DNA of 14,785 nucleotides. It comes from an uncultured Megasphaera sp. Lineage in GTDB: Bacteria; Bacillota; Negativicutes; Veillonellales; Megasphaeraceae. A program made the translations under genes and the position numbers. How positions within the stretch are numbered: the first letter of the stretch is position 1; each line of letters starts with the position of its first letter. Under the pieces are notes generated by a model. That model did not search any database and had not been told where the DNA came from. It saw only the letters and a program-made list of their open reading frames with translations. The stretch lies in contig URLP01000033.1 in assembly GCA_900548635.1 (NCBI GenBank), positions 1 through 14,785 on the forward strand, written 5' to 3'. Positions 6,801 to 13,205 of this stretch are shown one piece after another.

Positions 6801-7409
6801 CTATCTGTTGATGCGGTCCATCAGATCCTGCCATGCGATTTCTACCTGTTTCTGCGTCTCTTCCGGAGAGCCGGTATTGTCGATGACAACCTGTGCTAAA
6901 GACCGTTTTGCGTCGATAGGAAGCTGTGCATGAATCCGGGCCAGTGCTTCGCTTTCGCGATAGCCGTTCCGCTTCATCAGCCGCGTAAGCTGAGTAGCCG
7001 AATCGACGTATACCAGCCACGTTTCGTCAACGTACGAATCGTATTTTACCTCATAAAGCAGGGGCATGTCAAGGAAAATGACAGGATTTTTTTTATTTTC
7101 TTCAATTTTTTTGATTTCTTCATCGATACCGGCATGGATGAGGGGGAAAAGAATGGCTTCAAGCTGCGCTTTCTTCGCCTTATCGCCAAAAACGACACTG
7201 CCGATGTAAGCCCGGTCCATGGAGCCGTCAGGCAAAAGTGTCTTCGGCCCAAAAGCCGCGGCGACGGCCTTGAGTCCTTCCGAACCCGGTTCGACGACGT
7301 CATGGGCGATGACGTCGCAGTCGACGATGCCAGCCCCTAATCCGCGCAGCATCGTGACGACAGTACTCTTGCCGGAAGCAATGCCGCCAGTCAGGCCAAT
7401 ATGTAACAT
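6801..7409 (-). CDS. coaE: dephospho-CoA kinase
   Basis: CoaE phosphorylates the 3'-hydroxyl of dephospho-CoA, the last step of coenzyme A synthesis, in the cytoplasm. At 202 aa it has the family length. The start M-L-H-I-G-L-T is followed by the P loop G-G-I-A-S-G-K-S-T (8-16) and D-C-D (30-32) at the acceptor site. An F-L-D-M-P-L-L-Y-E motif follows mid-protein, with an R-x-x-x-R lid-type segment around L-T-R-L-M-K-R-N. A GGAAGGAG site precedes the ATG. It leads a transcript with the transglycosylase and tRNA-Leu; polA and mutM, its frequent neighbours elsewhere, are absent, and its upstream side borders gene remnants. Confidence 0.96.
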   Translation of the reverse strand: MLHIGLTGGIASGKSTVVTMLRGLGAGIVDCDVIAHDVVEPGSEGLKAVAAAFGPKTLLPDGSMDRAYIGSVVFGDKAKKAQLEAILFPLIHAGIDEEIKKIEENKKNPVIFLDMPLLYEVKYDSYVDETWLVYVDSATQLTRLMKRNGYRESEALARIHAQLPIDAKRSLAQVVIDNTGSPEETQKQVEIAWQDLMDRINR

Positions 7410-7444
7410 AATAGAATCGCTCCTTCCGTGAAATCGTTTCTTCC

Positions 7445-7473
7445 ATTATATCCGTTCCCGGCCTGTCTGTCCA
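7445..7473 (-). promoter_or_regulatory. promoter of coaE
   Basis: On the minus strand TGGACA (7468-7473) and TATAAT (7445-7450) are 17 bp apart: one mismatch at -35 and a perfect -10. The start site should be near 7438, about 28 nt before the coaE ATG. It separates coaE from the remnant genes upstream. Confidence 0.75.
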
Positions 7474-7545
7474 TGCCCTGTCGGCCGGGCCCTTTCCTTG
7501 ATTTCTCCTCGCCCGTCCGATAAACCAGTCTTGATATGAGGCCCA

Positions 7546-7823
7546 TCACAACATCTTCACGCCCGGCAGGATGCTGGCTCTCGCCCCAATCCAGGCATTT
7601 TTTTTGATGTATATTTCCTTGGTCATGACGGTACGGATATTCTTCGGTTCATGATTTACCGTGAAAATACCGACTTCCGGACCCAGCATGACGCCGTCTT
7701 CAATGGTCACGGTGCCCAGGGACATGATGGTCAGATTGTGGTTGGCAAAGACATTCTTGCCCAGGAACACTCTGCAACCGCAGTCAATCTGCAAAGGCGG
7801 CGTCAGATAGGTTCCTTCTTCCA
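7546..7823 (-). pseudogene. hexapeptide (LbH) acetyltransferase fragment, maltose/galactoside O-acetyltransferase type
   Basis: About 90 residues from the middle of a left-handed beta-helix acetyltransferase. The frame reads E-E-G-T-Y-L-T-P-P-L-Q-I-D-C-G, then G-K-N-V-F-A-N-H-N, I-E-D-G-V-M-L-G-P, the catalytic-type histidine in T-V-N-H-E-P, and W-I-G-A-R-A-S-I-L-P-G-V. The family normally has about 70 more residues before P-P-L and 30 or more after I-L-P-G-V. Here the N-terminal part is missing, the frame is fused out of phase to the flavodoxin end, and a TGA stops it right after P-G-V-K-M-L. No proper start codon exists (only a TTG inside the helix). I read it as a remnant, not a working enzyme. 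Confidence 0.8.
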
Positions 7824-8216
7824 GCCGGCCAGCTTGGGACGGGCTTGTTCCTGTTTTTCCTGTTGTGCCCGACGGACCGTATCCTGGTAGTCTTCCGGAT
7901 AAGGCACATCGGGACGGATTTCAAAGAGCGTCCCGCCCGTTTCCTGGGCAATCATATCAGCTACGATGTGGGTGTTGCCTTTCTGGATATAACCGACCTG
8001 ATAGTTTTCCCCGGTCCGTGAAAAATAGGCGATGAGGATTTTCTTCTCCTTGAGATTCCCCAGATTCGTCTGGATTTCCTGCTGCCGGGAAGCCGGCGGC
8101 GTAGCCTGGGAAACGCTGTCCACCGACCTGGGGCGGCCGTTTCCGATTACGATGAGAAATCCCAGCAGTAACACTGATGTCAACAAAAAGACGATTGTAT
8201 CTCTATATTGTTTCAT
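7803..8216 (-). pseudogene. flavodoxin family protein, C-terminally truncated
   Basis: A 137-aa frame from the ATG at 8214-8216 (a GTG lies just before it). It has a membrane/signal segment (about 10-26), a linker, and then the start of a flavodoxin_4-type domain: K-I-L-I-A-Y-F-S-R-T-G-E-N (FMN phosphate loop), H-I-V-A-D-M-I-A, and Y-P-E-D-Y. After A-R-P-K-L-A-G the family continues with a strand and a W-W-G-type FMN loop (roughly 80-90 residues more). Here only W-K-K-E-P-I follows, and these codons come from the neighbouring acetyltransferase DNA read out of frame. It lies 16 nt after the SDR stop, so it was the second gene of that operon. FMN binding is unlikely as it stands. Confidence 0.8.
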
Positions 8217-8232
8217 CACAGAATTATCCTCA

Positions 8233-9078
8233 TCAGTGCGTTTCTTTCAAATACTGCAGGTCGCCGAACCAGTACGACGCCGTCGTCCCGCCGTCGATGA
8301 GGAAGTCGCTCCCTGAAATGAAACGGCCTTTATGGCTCATGAGGAACTCAGCCAGGTCGCCGACTTCATCCGGGCTGCCGGCACGACCGGCCGGGCAAAG
8401 GGACAACATCTTGCGGTAGCCTTCTCCGCGGGGACCGTGGAGTTCGTCGTTGGCAAGCGGCGTAATGATGATGCCCGGGCTGATGGAATTGACCGTCGCT
8501 CCACGATGGCCCCAGCGGGTAGCTTCATACATGACGCGCAGGACATTACAGCGCTTGGAATACTGATACGCTTTCAGGGTATCCGTGATTTCTTTGAGAA
8601 ACGGGAGGTCCAGCAGCGCTTCTGTCGGCGTCGTGGCCAACTGCTCATTTTCCTCCGGCGTCAGCGCTCCCAGGCGATGGCCGGACTGCGATGAAATGAT
8701 GATGCCCGAACCGCCTGCAGCGATGACCTTGCCGAATTCTTCCAAGAGGACGGCCGTCCCGTATAAATCGACTTTCAAGATTTGCTCGACCGGTGCCTGT
8801 GACGGCGATACGCCGGCAGCATCGATGAGATATTTAATGGCCCCAAACTGCTTGGCATGTCCGATGAGCTGAAGGATAGACTGACGCGACGAAATATCGG
8901 CAGCCAGCGTACTCGTTTCAAATCCCGTATCTTCCAGGACTTTGGCAGCCTGATCGGCATGTTCCTGTTTCAAATCAGCCAGCACTATATGGCGGCCGGC
9001 TCCGACGCGGCGGGCAATAGCCTGTCCTATCTGGCCGGACCCGACTAACACGACGACTTCTTTGGCATTGATATTCAT
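8233..9078 (-). CDS. short-chain dehydrogenase/reductase (SDR)
   Basis: A 281-aa NAD(P)-dependent oxidoreductase of the SDR superfamily; substrate unknown. The Rossmann fold shows V-G-S-G-Q-I-G (12-18, where most classical SDRs have TGxxxGIG), an acidic Asp35 after strand 2 (suggesting NAD(H)), A-A-D-I (59-62), S-S-Q-S around 129-132, the Y-x-x-x-K pair Tyr171/Lys175, S-P-G-I-I (200-204) and the end motif I-D-G-G (261-264). The usual N-N-A-G motif is D-A-A-G here (86-89). The GGAGG site is well placed before the ATG. It is transcribed away from a LysR gene, which probably controls it, and is followed by a broken flavodoxin gene. Confidence 0.9.
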   Translation of the reverse strand: MNINAKEVVVLVGSGQIGQAIARRVGAGRHIVLADLKQEHADQAAKVLEDTGFETSTLAADISSRQSILQLIGHAKQFGAIKYLIDAAGVSPSQAPVEQILKVDLYGTAVLLEEFGKVIAAGGSGIIISSQSGHRLGALTPEENEQLATTPTEALLDLPFLKEITDTLKAYQYSKRCNVLRVMYEATRWGHRGATVNSISPGIIITPLANDELHGPRGEGYRKMLSLCPAGRAGSPDEVGDLAEFLMSHKGRFISGSDFLIDGGTTASYWFGDLQYLKETH

Positions 9079-9126
9079 AAGATAACCTCCTGTATTATGA
9101 AAAACATACGATTCAAAGAGTACCTG

Positions 9127-9146
9127 GCAGGAGTGCTTGTTCCTGC
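9127..9146. promoter_or_regulatory. inverted repeat in the SDR 5' leader
   Basis: GCAGGA (9127-9132) and TCCTGC (9141-9146) form a perfect 6-bp dyad with an 8-nt spacer, just downstream of the expected SDR start site. It could be an operator or an RNA hairpin. The regulator is not known. Confidence 0.35.
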
Positions 9147-9156
9147 TGACATGGTT

Positions 9157-9185
9157 ATTTTACGAAATCTGCCGTTTTTAAACAA
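9157..9185 (-). promoter_or_regulatory. probable SDR promoter with overlapping dyad
   Basis: On the minus strand TTGTTT (9180-9185) and TAAAAT (9157-9162) are 17 bp apart, giving a 5' leader of about 70 nt. A dyad GAAAT-N16-ATTTC (9164-9189) covers the -35 and spacer. It is a candidate LysR site between the divergent genes, but the match is short. Confidence 0.45.
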
Positions 9186-9212
9186 TTTCACTTTCAGGCA
9201 CTTTCCATTAGT

Positions 9213-9240
9213 TTTACTTATGCGAAAAAAGCGTTATAAT
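9213..9240 (+). promoter_or_regulatory. promoter of the LysR gene
   Basis: TTTACT (9213-9218) and a perfect TATAAT (9235-9240) with 16-bp spacing, about 27 nt upstream of the LysR start codon. It diverges from the SDR promoter, with roughly 30 bp between the two -35 elements. Confidence 0.65.
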
Positions 9241-9266
9241 GGACTCAAAAAGAAAGGGTGAATGTC

Positions 9267-10235
9267 ATGCTGTTCCGCCAGATGAAATATTTCATAGCTG
9301 TCGTTGAAGCCCACAGTTTCACCGAAGCATCGTATGCCCTGGAGATTTCCCAGTCTGCCGTGTCCCAACAAATCAAGGCTCTGGAAGACGACCTCGGCGT
9401 CCCCCTGCTGTTCCGGCAAAACCGCACGTTCAGTCTGACCCCGGCGGGAGAATACTTTTACCGCCACGGCAAGGAGCTGCTGCAGGAAATCGACGCCTTC
9501 CAGAAAGAGACACGCCGCCTCGGCGAAGATCAGGAACTGCAGCTGCGGCTGGGCTACCTCAACAATTACTGCGGCAGTGAATTATATGAAACCATCGCTG
9601 CCTTTTCGGCGCAATATCCGGAAGTTACCATCCATATTTTCAACGGAACCCACGAAGACCTGTACGAGCAGCTTCGCAGTAAAAAGGCTGACATAGTCCT
9701 CAATGACCAGCGCCGGGCCTTTTCCGATACCTACGAGAACGACATCCTGGCTACGGGCGTCCTGTATGCTGAAATCTCTCTGCAAAATTCCTTGAGCCGG
9801 CAGAACCACCTGTCCCTGGAAGGTCTCAGACGCATCCCCTGCGTCCTCGTAGCTTCTGCTGAACAAGAACAGGCTGAAGAGGCGTATTATACCGATACCC
9901 TGGGATTTGCTGAAAATTTTCTCTTTGCCCGCACCCTGGAAGACGCCCGGCTCCTCGTCGCCAGCAACCGGGGCTATCTGCCACTGGAAACGTTCAATGC
10001 TACGACGCCGGCCGGTACCGCTTCCGTCCGCCTGCCTTTATATAAGGACGGGAAGCCCCTGCTGCGCCACTATTGTCTTTTCTGGCGCAAAGATAACAGC
10101 ACTTACTACGTCGAAGAATTCGCCAACCTGCTGCACAAACGTATCCAACCACAGGACAGCCATTACAGACGGACTGACGATGTCGAAAAAAATCAAAAAA
10201 ATCCCAAAAAAGCAGTAAATTGTCATTCTATTTAG
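9267..10235 (+). CDS. LysR-family transcriptional regulator
   Basis: A 322-aa LysR regulator. Residues 1-60 form the winged helix: M-K-Y-F-I-A-V-V-E-A-x-S-F-T-E-A-S, then I-S-Q-S-A-V-S-Q-Q-I-K-A-L-E (recognition helix) and L-L-F-R-Q-N-R-T-F-S-L-T-P-A-G-E. The remainder is a periplasmic-binding-like effector domain. I chose the ATG at 9267 because AGGGTG lies 6 nt upstream; a GTG at 9258 would lie within that site. The final ~20 residues are Lys/Asn rich and come from three A runs (10185-10210), an odd low-complexity tail. It is divergent from the SDR gene, its most likely target. The inducer is unknown. Confidence 0.92.
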   Translation: MLFRQMKYFIAVVEAHSFTEASYALEISQSAVSQQIKALEDDLGVPLLFRQNRTFSLTPAGEYFYRHGKELLQEIDAFQKETRRLGEDQELQLRLGYLNNYCGSELYETIAAFSAQYPEVTIHIFNGTHEDLYEQLRSKKADIVLNDQRRAFSDTYENDILATGVLYAEISLQNSLSRQNHLSLEGLRRIPCVLVASAEQEQAEEAYYTDTLGFAENFLFARTLEDARLLVASNRGYLPLETFNATTPAGTASVRLPLYKDGKPLLRHYCLFWRKDNSTYYVEEFANLLHKRIQPQDSHYRRTDDVEKNQKNPKKAVNCHSI

Positions 10236-10262
10236 GATTTATTTAGGAACTTCCTGTATACT
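10229..10262 (+). promoter_or_regulatory. promoter of the glycosyltransferase pair with an 11-bp-phased direct repeat
   Basis: A 9-bp direct repeat TATTTAGGA occurs at 10229-10237 and 10240-10248, exactly one helical turn (11 bp) apart; the core is TTTAGG-N5-TTTAGG. A small palindrome AGGAACTTCCT follows (10245-10255), then a -10 TATACT (10257-10262). At 17 bp upstream only AGGATT is found, so the -35 is poor and the promoter is probably activator-dependent. The first repeat overlaps the LysR stop codon. The geometry matches tandem half-sites of OmpR-family response regulators; the identity of the regulator is inference. Confidence 0.5.
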
Positions 10263-10295
10263 AATAAGAAATAGATTGATTACAGGAGGTATATT

Positions 10296-11981
10296 ATGAC
10301 TGACGCACTTCGCCGCCATCGGCACTTTTTGATGGGCCTCTTCATCGCCGCCGCGGCCTTTTTGTACCTGGCCCACATCGGGTCGTATCATCTCATCGAG
10401 CTCGACGAAGGGCGCTATCACCGGGTCGCCATGGAAATGGTCCTCTCCGGCGACTACATCACGCCCCATTTCGACTATATGCCCTATTTCGAGAAACCTA
10501 TTTTCCAATACTGGATCACGGCCCTGTCCATGGAACTCTTCGGCTTCCGTGAATTCACAGGCCGCATCCTGCCGGCCCTGACGGGTCTTGGAAACGTCTT
10601 CCTGGCTTTCTGGCTGGGCCGCACCATGTACGGCCGGCGCACGGGGATCCTCGCCGCCATCATCGTAGCTACGTCAGCGCTGCAGCTCATCGTCGCCTCT
10701 ATCGGCGTCATGGACATGGCCCTGACCTTTTTCATCGACGCCTGCCTGGTCTCGTTCTACGTCTTTGAGCGGACGGAAAACAAGAAATACCTGCTCCTCT
10801 TCTATGCCGCCATGGGCTTCGGCATGCTCACGAAAGGCCTCATCGCCATCGTCTTCCCCGTTGGCATCCTCTTCTGGTATGCCCTGCTGAGCAAGCGGCC
10901 GCGCCTCTTCCTGAAGCTCTTTTACGTGCCGGGCATCCTCCTTTTTCTGGTCATCGCCGTGCCCTGGTACTACCTGGTCTGCCAGCGGAATCCGGATTTC
11001 TTCTATTTCTTCTTCATCCGCGAACACTTCCTGCGCTTTGCCACGAAGATGCACGAACGCTTCCATCCCTGGTACTACTTCGTACCGGTCCTCCTCGCCG
11101 GCCTCATGCCCTGGACGGGCTTTTTGGCGGCTTTTTTCAGCAAGAAAGGGATTTTCCGCAGCCCCGGCACACTGCGCCATAAGCAGGATCTCCTGCTCCT
11201 TACGCTCTGGGCCGGCCTGATCTACGTCTTCTACAGCATTTCCGACTCCAAGCTGCCGACGTACATCCTGCCCTGCTGGCTGCCCCTGTCCGTCCTCCTG
11301 GCGGCTTCGCTGGAACGGTGCCGGCAGGAAAAGAGATGGCTCGGCCACAGCTTCTTCATCAATTCTCTCCTCTGCCTGCTCTTTACGGGTGCCGGCATCG
11401 CCTACCTGATGCACACGGATTTCCTGAGTGTGCCGGACTTCATCAAAAACGGCGGCCTGCTCATCGCCTCGCTCTTCATCGGCACCGTAGCGTCAGCCTG
11501 GGTCTGGCACCGCAAACGGGATTTCTTCTCCGTCTTGGTCATCCTCAGCGTCATGGCCTACGGCTTCGGCCTCGGCGCCCATCAGGTACAAGGCCAGATT
11601 CACGATCACCAGACGGCCTACACGGTCAGCCAGGACATCCGGGCCTTGAACATCCCAGACAGCACGCCCATCATCATGTACGGCTCGTTCATGCCCGGCC
11701 TGGTCTACTACCTGGACCGGCCCATCGCCGCCGGCAACTTCATGGGCGAGCTGGAATTCGGCATCCATCATACAGACCGGACGAACATGTACTACGGCAG
11801 CCAGGACCTGTATGACCGCTGGAACAGCCCTGAGCCGACGATAGTCGTCGTCCAGCCGAAATACCGCGACGAAGCCCTGCGCGTCCTGGGTTCTACCCCG
11901 GCCCAGCGCTTCGATGTGGAAGACTATACCGTTCTCTTGAATCAAGCTGCCGCAGGAGGTAATCGTGATGAAACAAATTGA
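10296..11981 (+). CDS. ArnT-like membrane glycosyltransferase (GT-C fold, GT39/83 type)
   Basis: A 561-aa polytopic membrane enzyme that should move a sugar from a polyprenyl-phosphate carrier to an acceptor on the outer face of the inner membrane. The N-terminal part carries the first periplasmic loop typical of ArnT and YkcB: E-L-D-E-G-R-Y (35-41, catalytic-type Asp37), then S-G-D-Y-I-T-P-H-F and Y-F-E-K-P (64-68). About a dozen hydrophobic segments follow, with a soluble C-terminal part (about 450-561). Length and motifs match ArnT (about 550 aa). AGGAGG precedes the ATG at good spacing. It overlaps the GT2 gene by 14 nt, so the two work as a pair. No Ara4N synthesis genes (arnA, arnB) are nearby, so the sugar cannot be named. 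Confidence 0.88.
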   Translation: MTDALRRHRHFLMGLFIAAAAFLYLAHIGSYHLIELDEGRYHRVAMEMVLSGDYITPHFDYMPYFEKPIFQYWITALSMELFGFREFTGRILPALTGLGNVFLAFWLGRTMYGRRTGILAAIIVATSALQLIVASIGVMDMALTFFIDACLVSFYVFERTENKKYLLLFYAAMGFGMLTKGLIAIVFPVGILFWYALLSKRPRLFLKLFYVPGILLFLVIAVPWYYLVCQRNPDFFYFFFIREHFLRFATKMHERFHPWYYFVPVLLAGLMPWTGFLAAFFSKKGIFRSPGTLRHKQDLLLLTLWAGLIYVFYSISDSKLPTYILPCWLPLSVLLAASLERCRQEKRWLGHSFFINSLLCLLFTGAGIAYLMHTDFLSVPDFIKNGGLLIASLFIGTVASAWVWHRKRDFFSVLVILSVMAYGFGLGAHQVQGQIHDHQTAYTVSQDIRALNIPDSTPIIMYGSFMPGLVYYLDRPIAAGNFMGELEFGIHHTDRTNMYYGSQDLYDRWNSPEPTIVVVQPKYRDEALRVLGSTPAQRFDVEDYTVLLNQAAAGGNRDETN

Positions 11982-12903
11982 CATTCTCGTCCCCTGTTAT
12001 AACGAAGAAGCCGTCCTGCCCAAGTTCTACGAAAAGACGTGTGCCGTCATCGACGGCCTGCCAGACTATGCCTTCACCTTCATTTTCGTCAACGACGGCA
12101 GCCACGACCAGACCCTGTCCATCCTGCGCCAGCTCCATGAGAAAGACAGACGCGTCGCCTACGTGTCCTTGTCGCGCAACTTCGGCAAGGAAGCGGCTAT
12201 GCTGGCCGGCATGGACTACGCCGAAGGCGACGCCCTGGTCATCATGGACGCCGACCTCCAGGACCCGCCGGAACTGCTGCCGGACATGATTGCCTGGTGG
12301 GAAAAAGGCTACCGCGACGTCTCGGCCCGCCGGCGCCACCGTGAGGGGGAAACGTTCTTCAAGAAGTGGTCGAGCCACGTCTATTACCGCCTGCTGAAAA
12401 AGTTATCCCCTGTCCCGATCCAGGAAGATGTCGGCGACTTCCGCCTCCTGGACAAACGCTGCGTCAAAGCCCTGTGCAGCCTGCGCGAATGTCAGCGCTA
12501 CACGAAAGGCCTCTTCTGCTGGATTGGCTTTGAGAAGAAAGAAATCCTCTTCGACAGGCCGCCCCGGGCTGCCGGCAAGACCAAGTGGAACTACTGGAAA
12601 CTCTTCAACCTGGCCATCGACGGTATTACCAGTTTCACGACATCGCCCTTGCGCATTGCCGCCTTCACCGGCTGCATCCTGGCTTTTGTCGCCGCCATCT
12701 ACCTCGTCTTCATCGTCCTGCGCACGTTGTTCTTCGGTGAAGACGTACCGGGCTATCCGTCCCTCATCTCCCTTATCCTCTTCATCGGCGGCGTCCAGTT
12801 CACCTTCATGGGCATCCTCGGCGAATACGTCGGCCGCATCTATAACGAAAGCAAAGGCCGTCCGCCGTACATCGTCGGTGAAAGCACAAAAGAAAAAAAA
12901 TAG
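11968..12903 (+). CDS. GT2 polyprenyl-phosphate glycosyltransferase (GtrB/ArnC/YkcC-like)
   Basis: A 311-aa enzyme that should load a sugar from a nucleotide donor onto undecaprenyl phosphate on the cytoplasmic face. The GT-A domain has I-L-V-P-C-Y-N-E-E (6-14), V-N-D-G-S (41-45), S-R-N-F-G-K-E-A-A (69-77), the metal motif D-A-D-L-Q-D-P (94-100) and D-V-G-D-F-R-L (154-160). The amphipathic segment G-K-T-K-W-N-Y-W-K-L follows, and two membrane helices (about 229-253 and 264-285) end the protein. The ATG at 11968 has AGGAGG 8 nt upstream, inside the preceding gene; the GTG just before it is less well spaced. No GtrA-like flippase gene is present in the window. Confidence 0.92.
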   Translation: MKQIDILVPCYNEEAVLPKFYEKTCAVIDGLPDYAFTFIFVNDGSHDQTLSILRQLHEKDRRVAYVSLSRNFGKEAAMLAGMDYAEGDALVIMDADLQDPPELLPDMIAWWEKGYRDVSARRRHREGETFFKKWSSHVYYRLLKKLSPVPIQEDVGDFRLLDKRCVKALCSLRECQRYTKGLFCWIGFEKKEILFDRPPRAAGKTKWNYWKLFNLAIDGITSFTTSPLRIAAFTGCILAFVAAIYLVFIVLRTLFFGEDVPGYPSLISLILFIGGVQFTFMGILGEYVGRIYNESKGRPPYIVGESTKEKK

Positions 12904-12907
12904 CATC

Positions 12908-12955
12908 AAAAATGACCGCTCTGTCGGAAACAGATGGCGGTCATTTTTTCTTTTT
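12908..12955 (+). terminator. bidirectional Rho-independent terminator
   Basis: AAAAATGACCGC (12908-12919) pairs with GCGGTCATTTTT, with an inner TCTGT/ACAGA stem around CGGAA. A long T run (TTTTTTCTTTTT) follows on the plus strand and TTTTTGATG on the minus strand. It starts 5 nt after the GT2 stop and can also end minus-strand transcripts from the regulator and MarR relic beyond. Confidence 0.92.
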
Positions 12956-12960
12956 GAATC

Positions 12961-13075
12961 CCCTCTAATAATGGGTCAATGTCATTGATTGTCTAAGACA
13001 CCAGGCTTTCTGGTCTATCACATATCCCACCAGCTCCACAAAAGAGCCTTTTTTCGTATATCATCAAAATTCCCA
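12961..13075. other. gap without a supported gene
   Basis: Between the terminator and the MarR relic I see no gene with a start site and no RNA. A short minus-strand open stretch (about 29 codons, 12967-13053) reads like protein but has no start signal and no recognisable motif. It may be degraded sequence. Confidence 0.4.
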
Positions 13076-13193
13076 AACGGGATTCCAGTTGCTGCTGCGC
13101 TTGCTGCCAAGATCCATAGGCCTGCGCAAACACAGCTTGTCCCTGCCCTGTCAATTGAACGAGTCTTCGCTGCCCCGTAGAAGGGGACATCAC
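13076..13193 (-). pseudogene. MarR-family regulator remnant
   Basis: The minus frame reads G-Q-R-R-L-V-Q-L-T-G-Q-G-Q-A-V-F, then W-Q-Q-A-Q-Q-Q-L-E-S-R-L-G. This matches the end of the wing (D-R-R-x-V-x-L-T-x-x-G) and the start of the dimerisation helix (P-x-W-x-x-A-Q) of MarR proteins. The DNA-binding helices upstream and the rest of the C-terminus are missing, and after L-G the frame loses resemblance and runs to a stop at 12993. It abuts the stop of the LysR gene upstream (13206-13208). GTG/ATG codons at 13188-13193 could start a 65-66-residue peptide, but without the recognition helix it should not bind DNA. I read it as a relic. Confidence 0.65.
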
Positions 13194-13205
13194 AGGATAG
13201 GCCCT

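Noticed and set aside
10674..11414. A 246-codon minus-strand frame opposite the ArnT-like gene
   Set aside because: The plus-strand gene has clear ArnT motifs, membrane segments and a ribosome site; the antisense frame is Q/E/A-rich shadow sequence.
12967..13053. A ~29-codon protein-like minus-strand stretch
   Set aside because: It has no start codon with a ribosome site, follows two stop codons, and matches no motif I know; kept only as a note in the gap entry.
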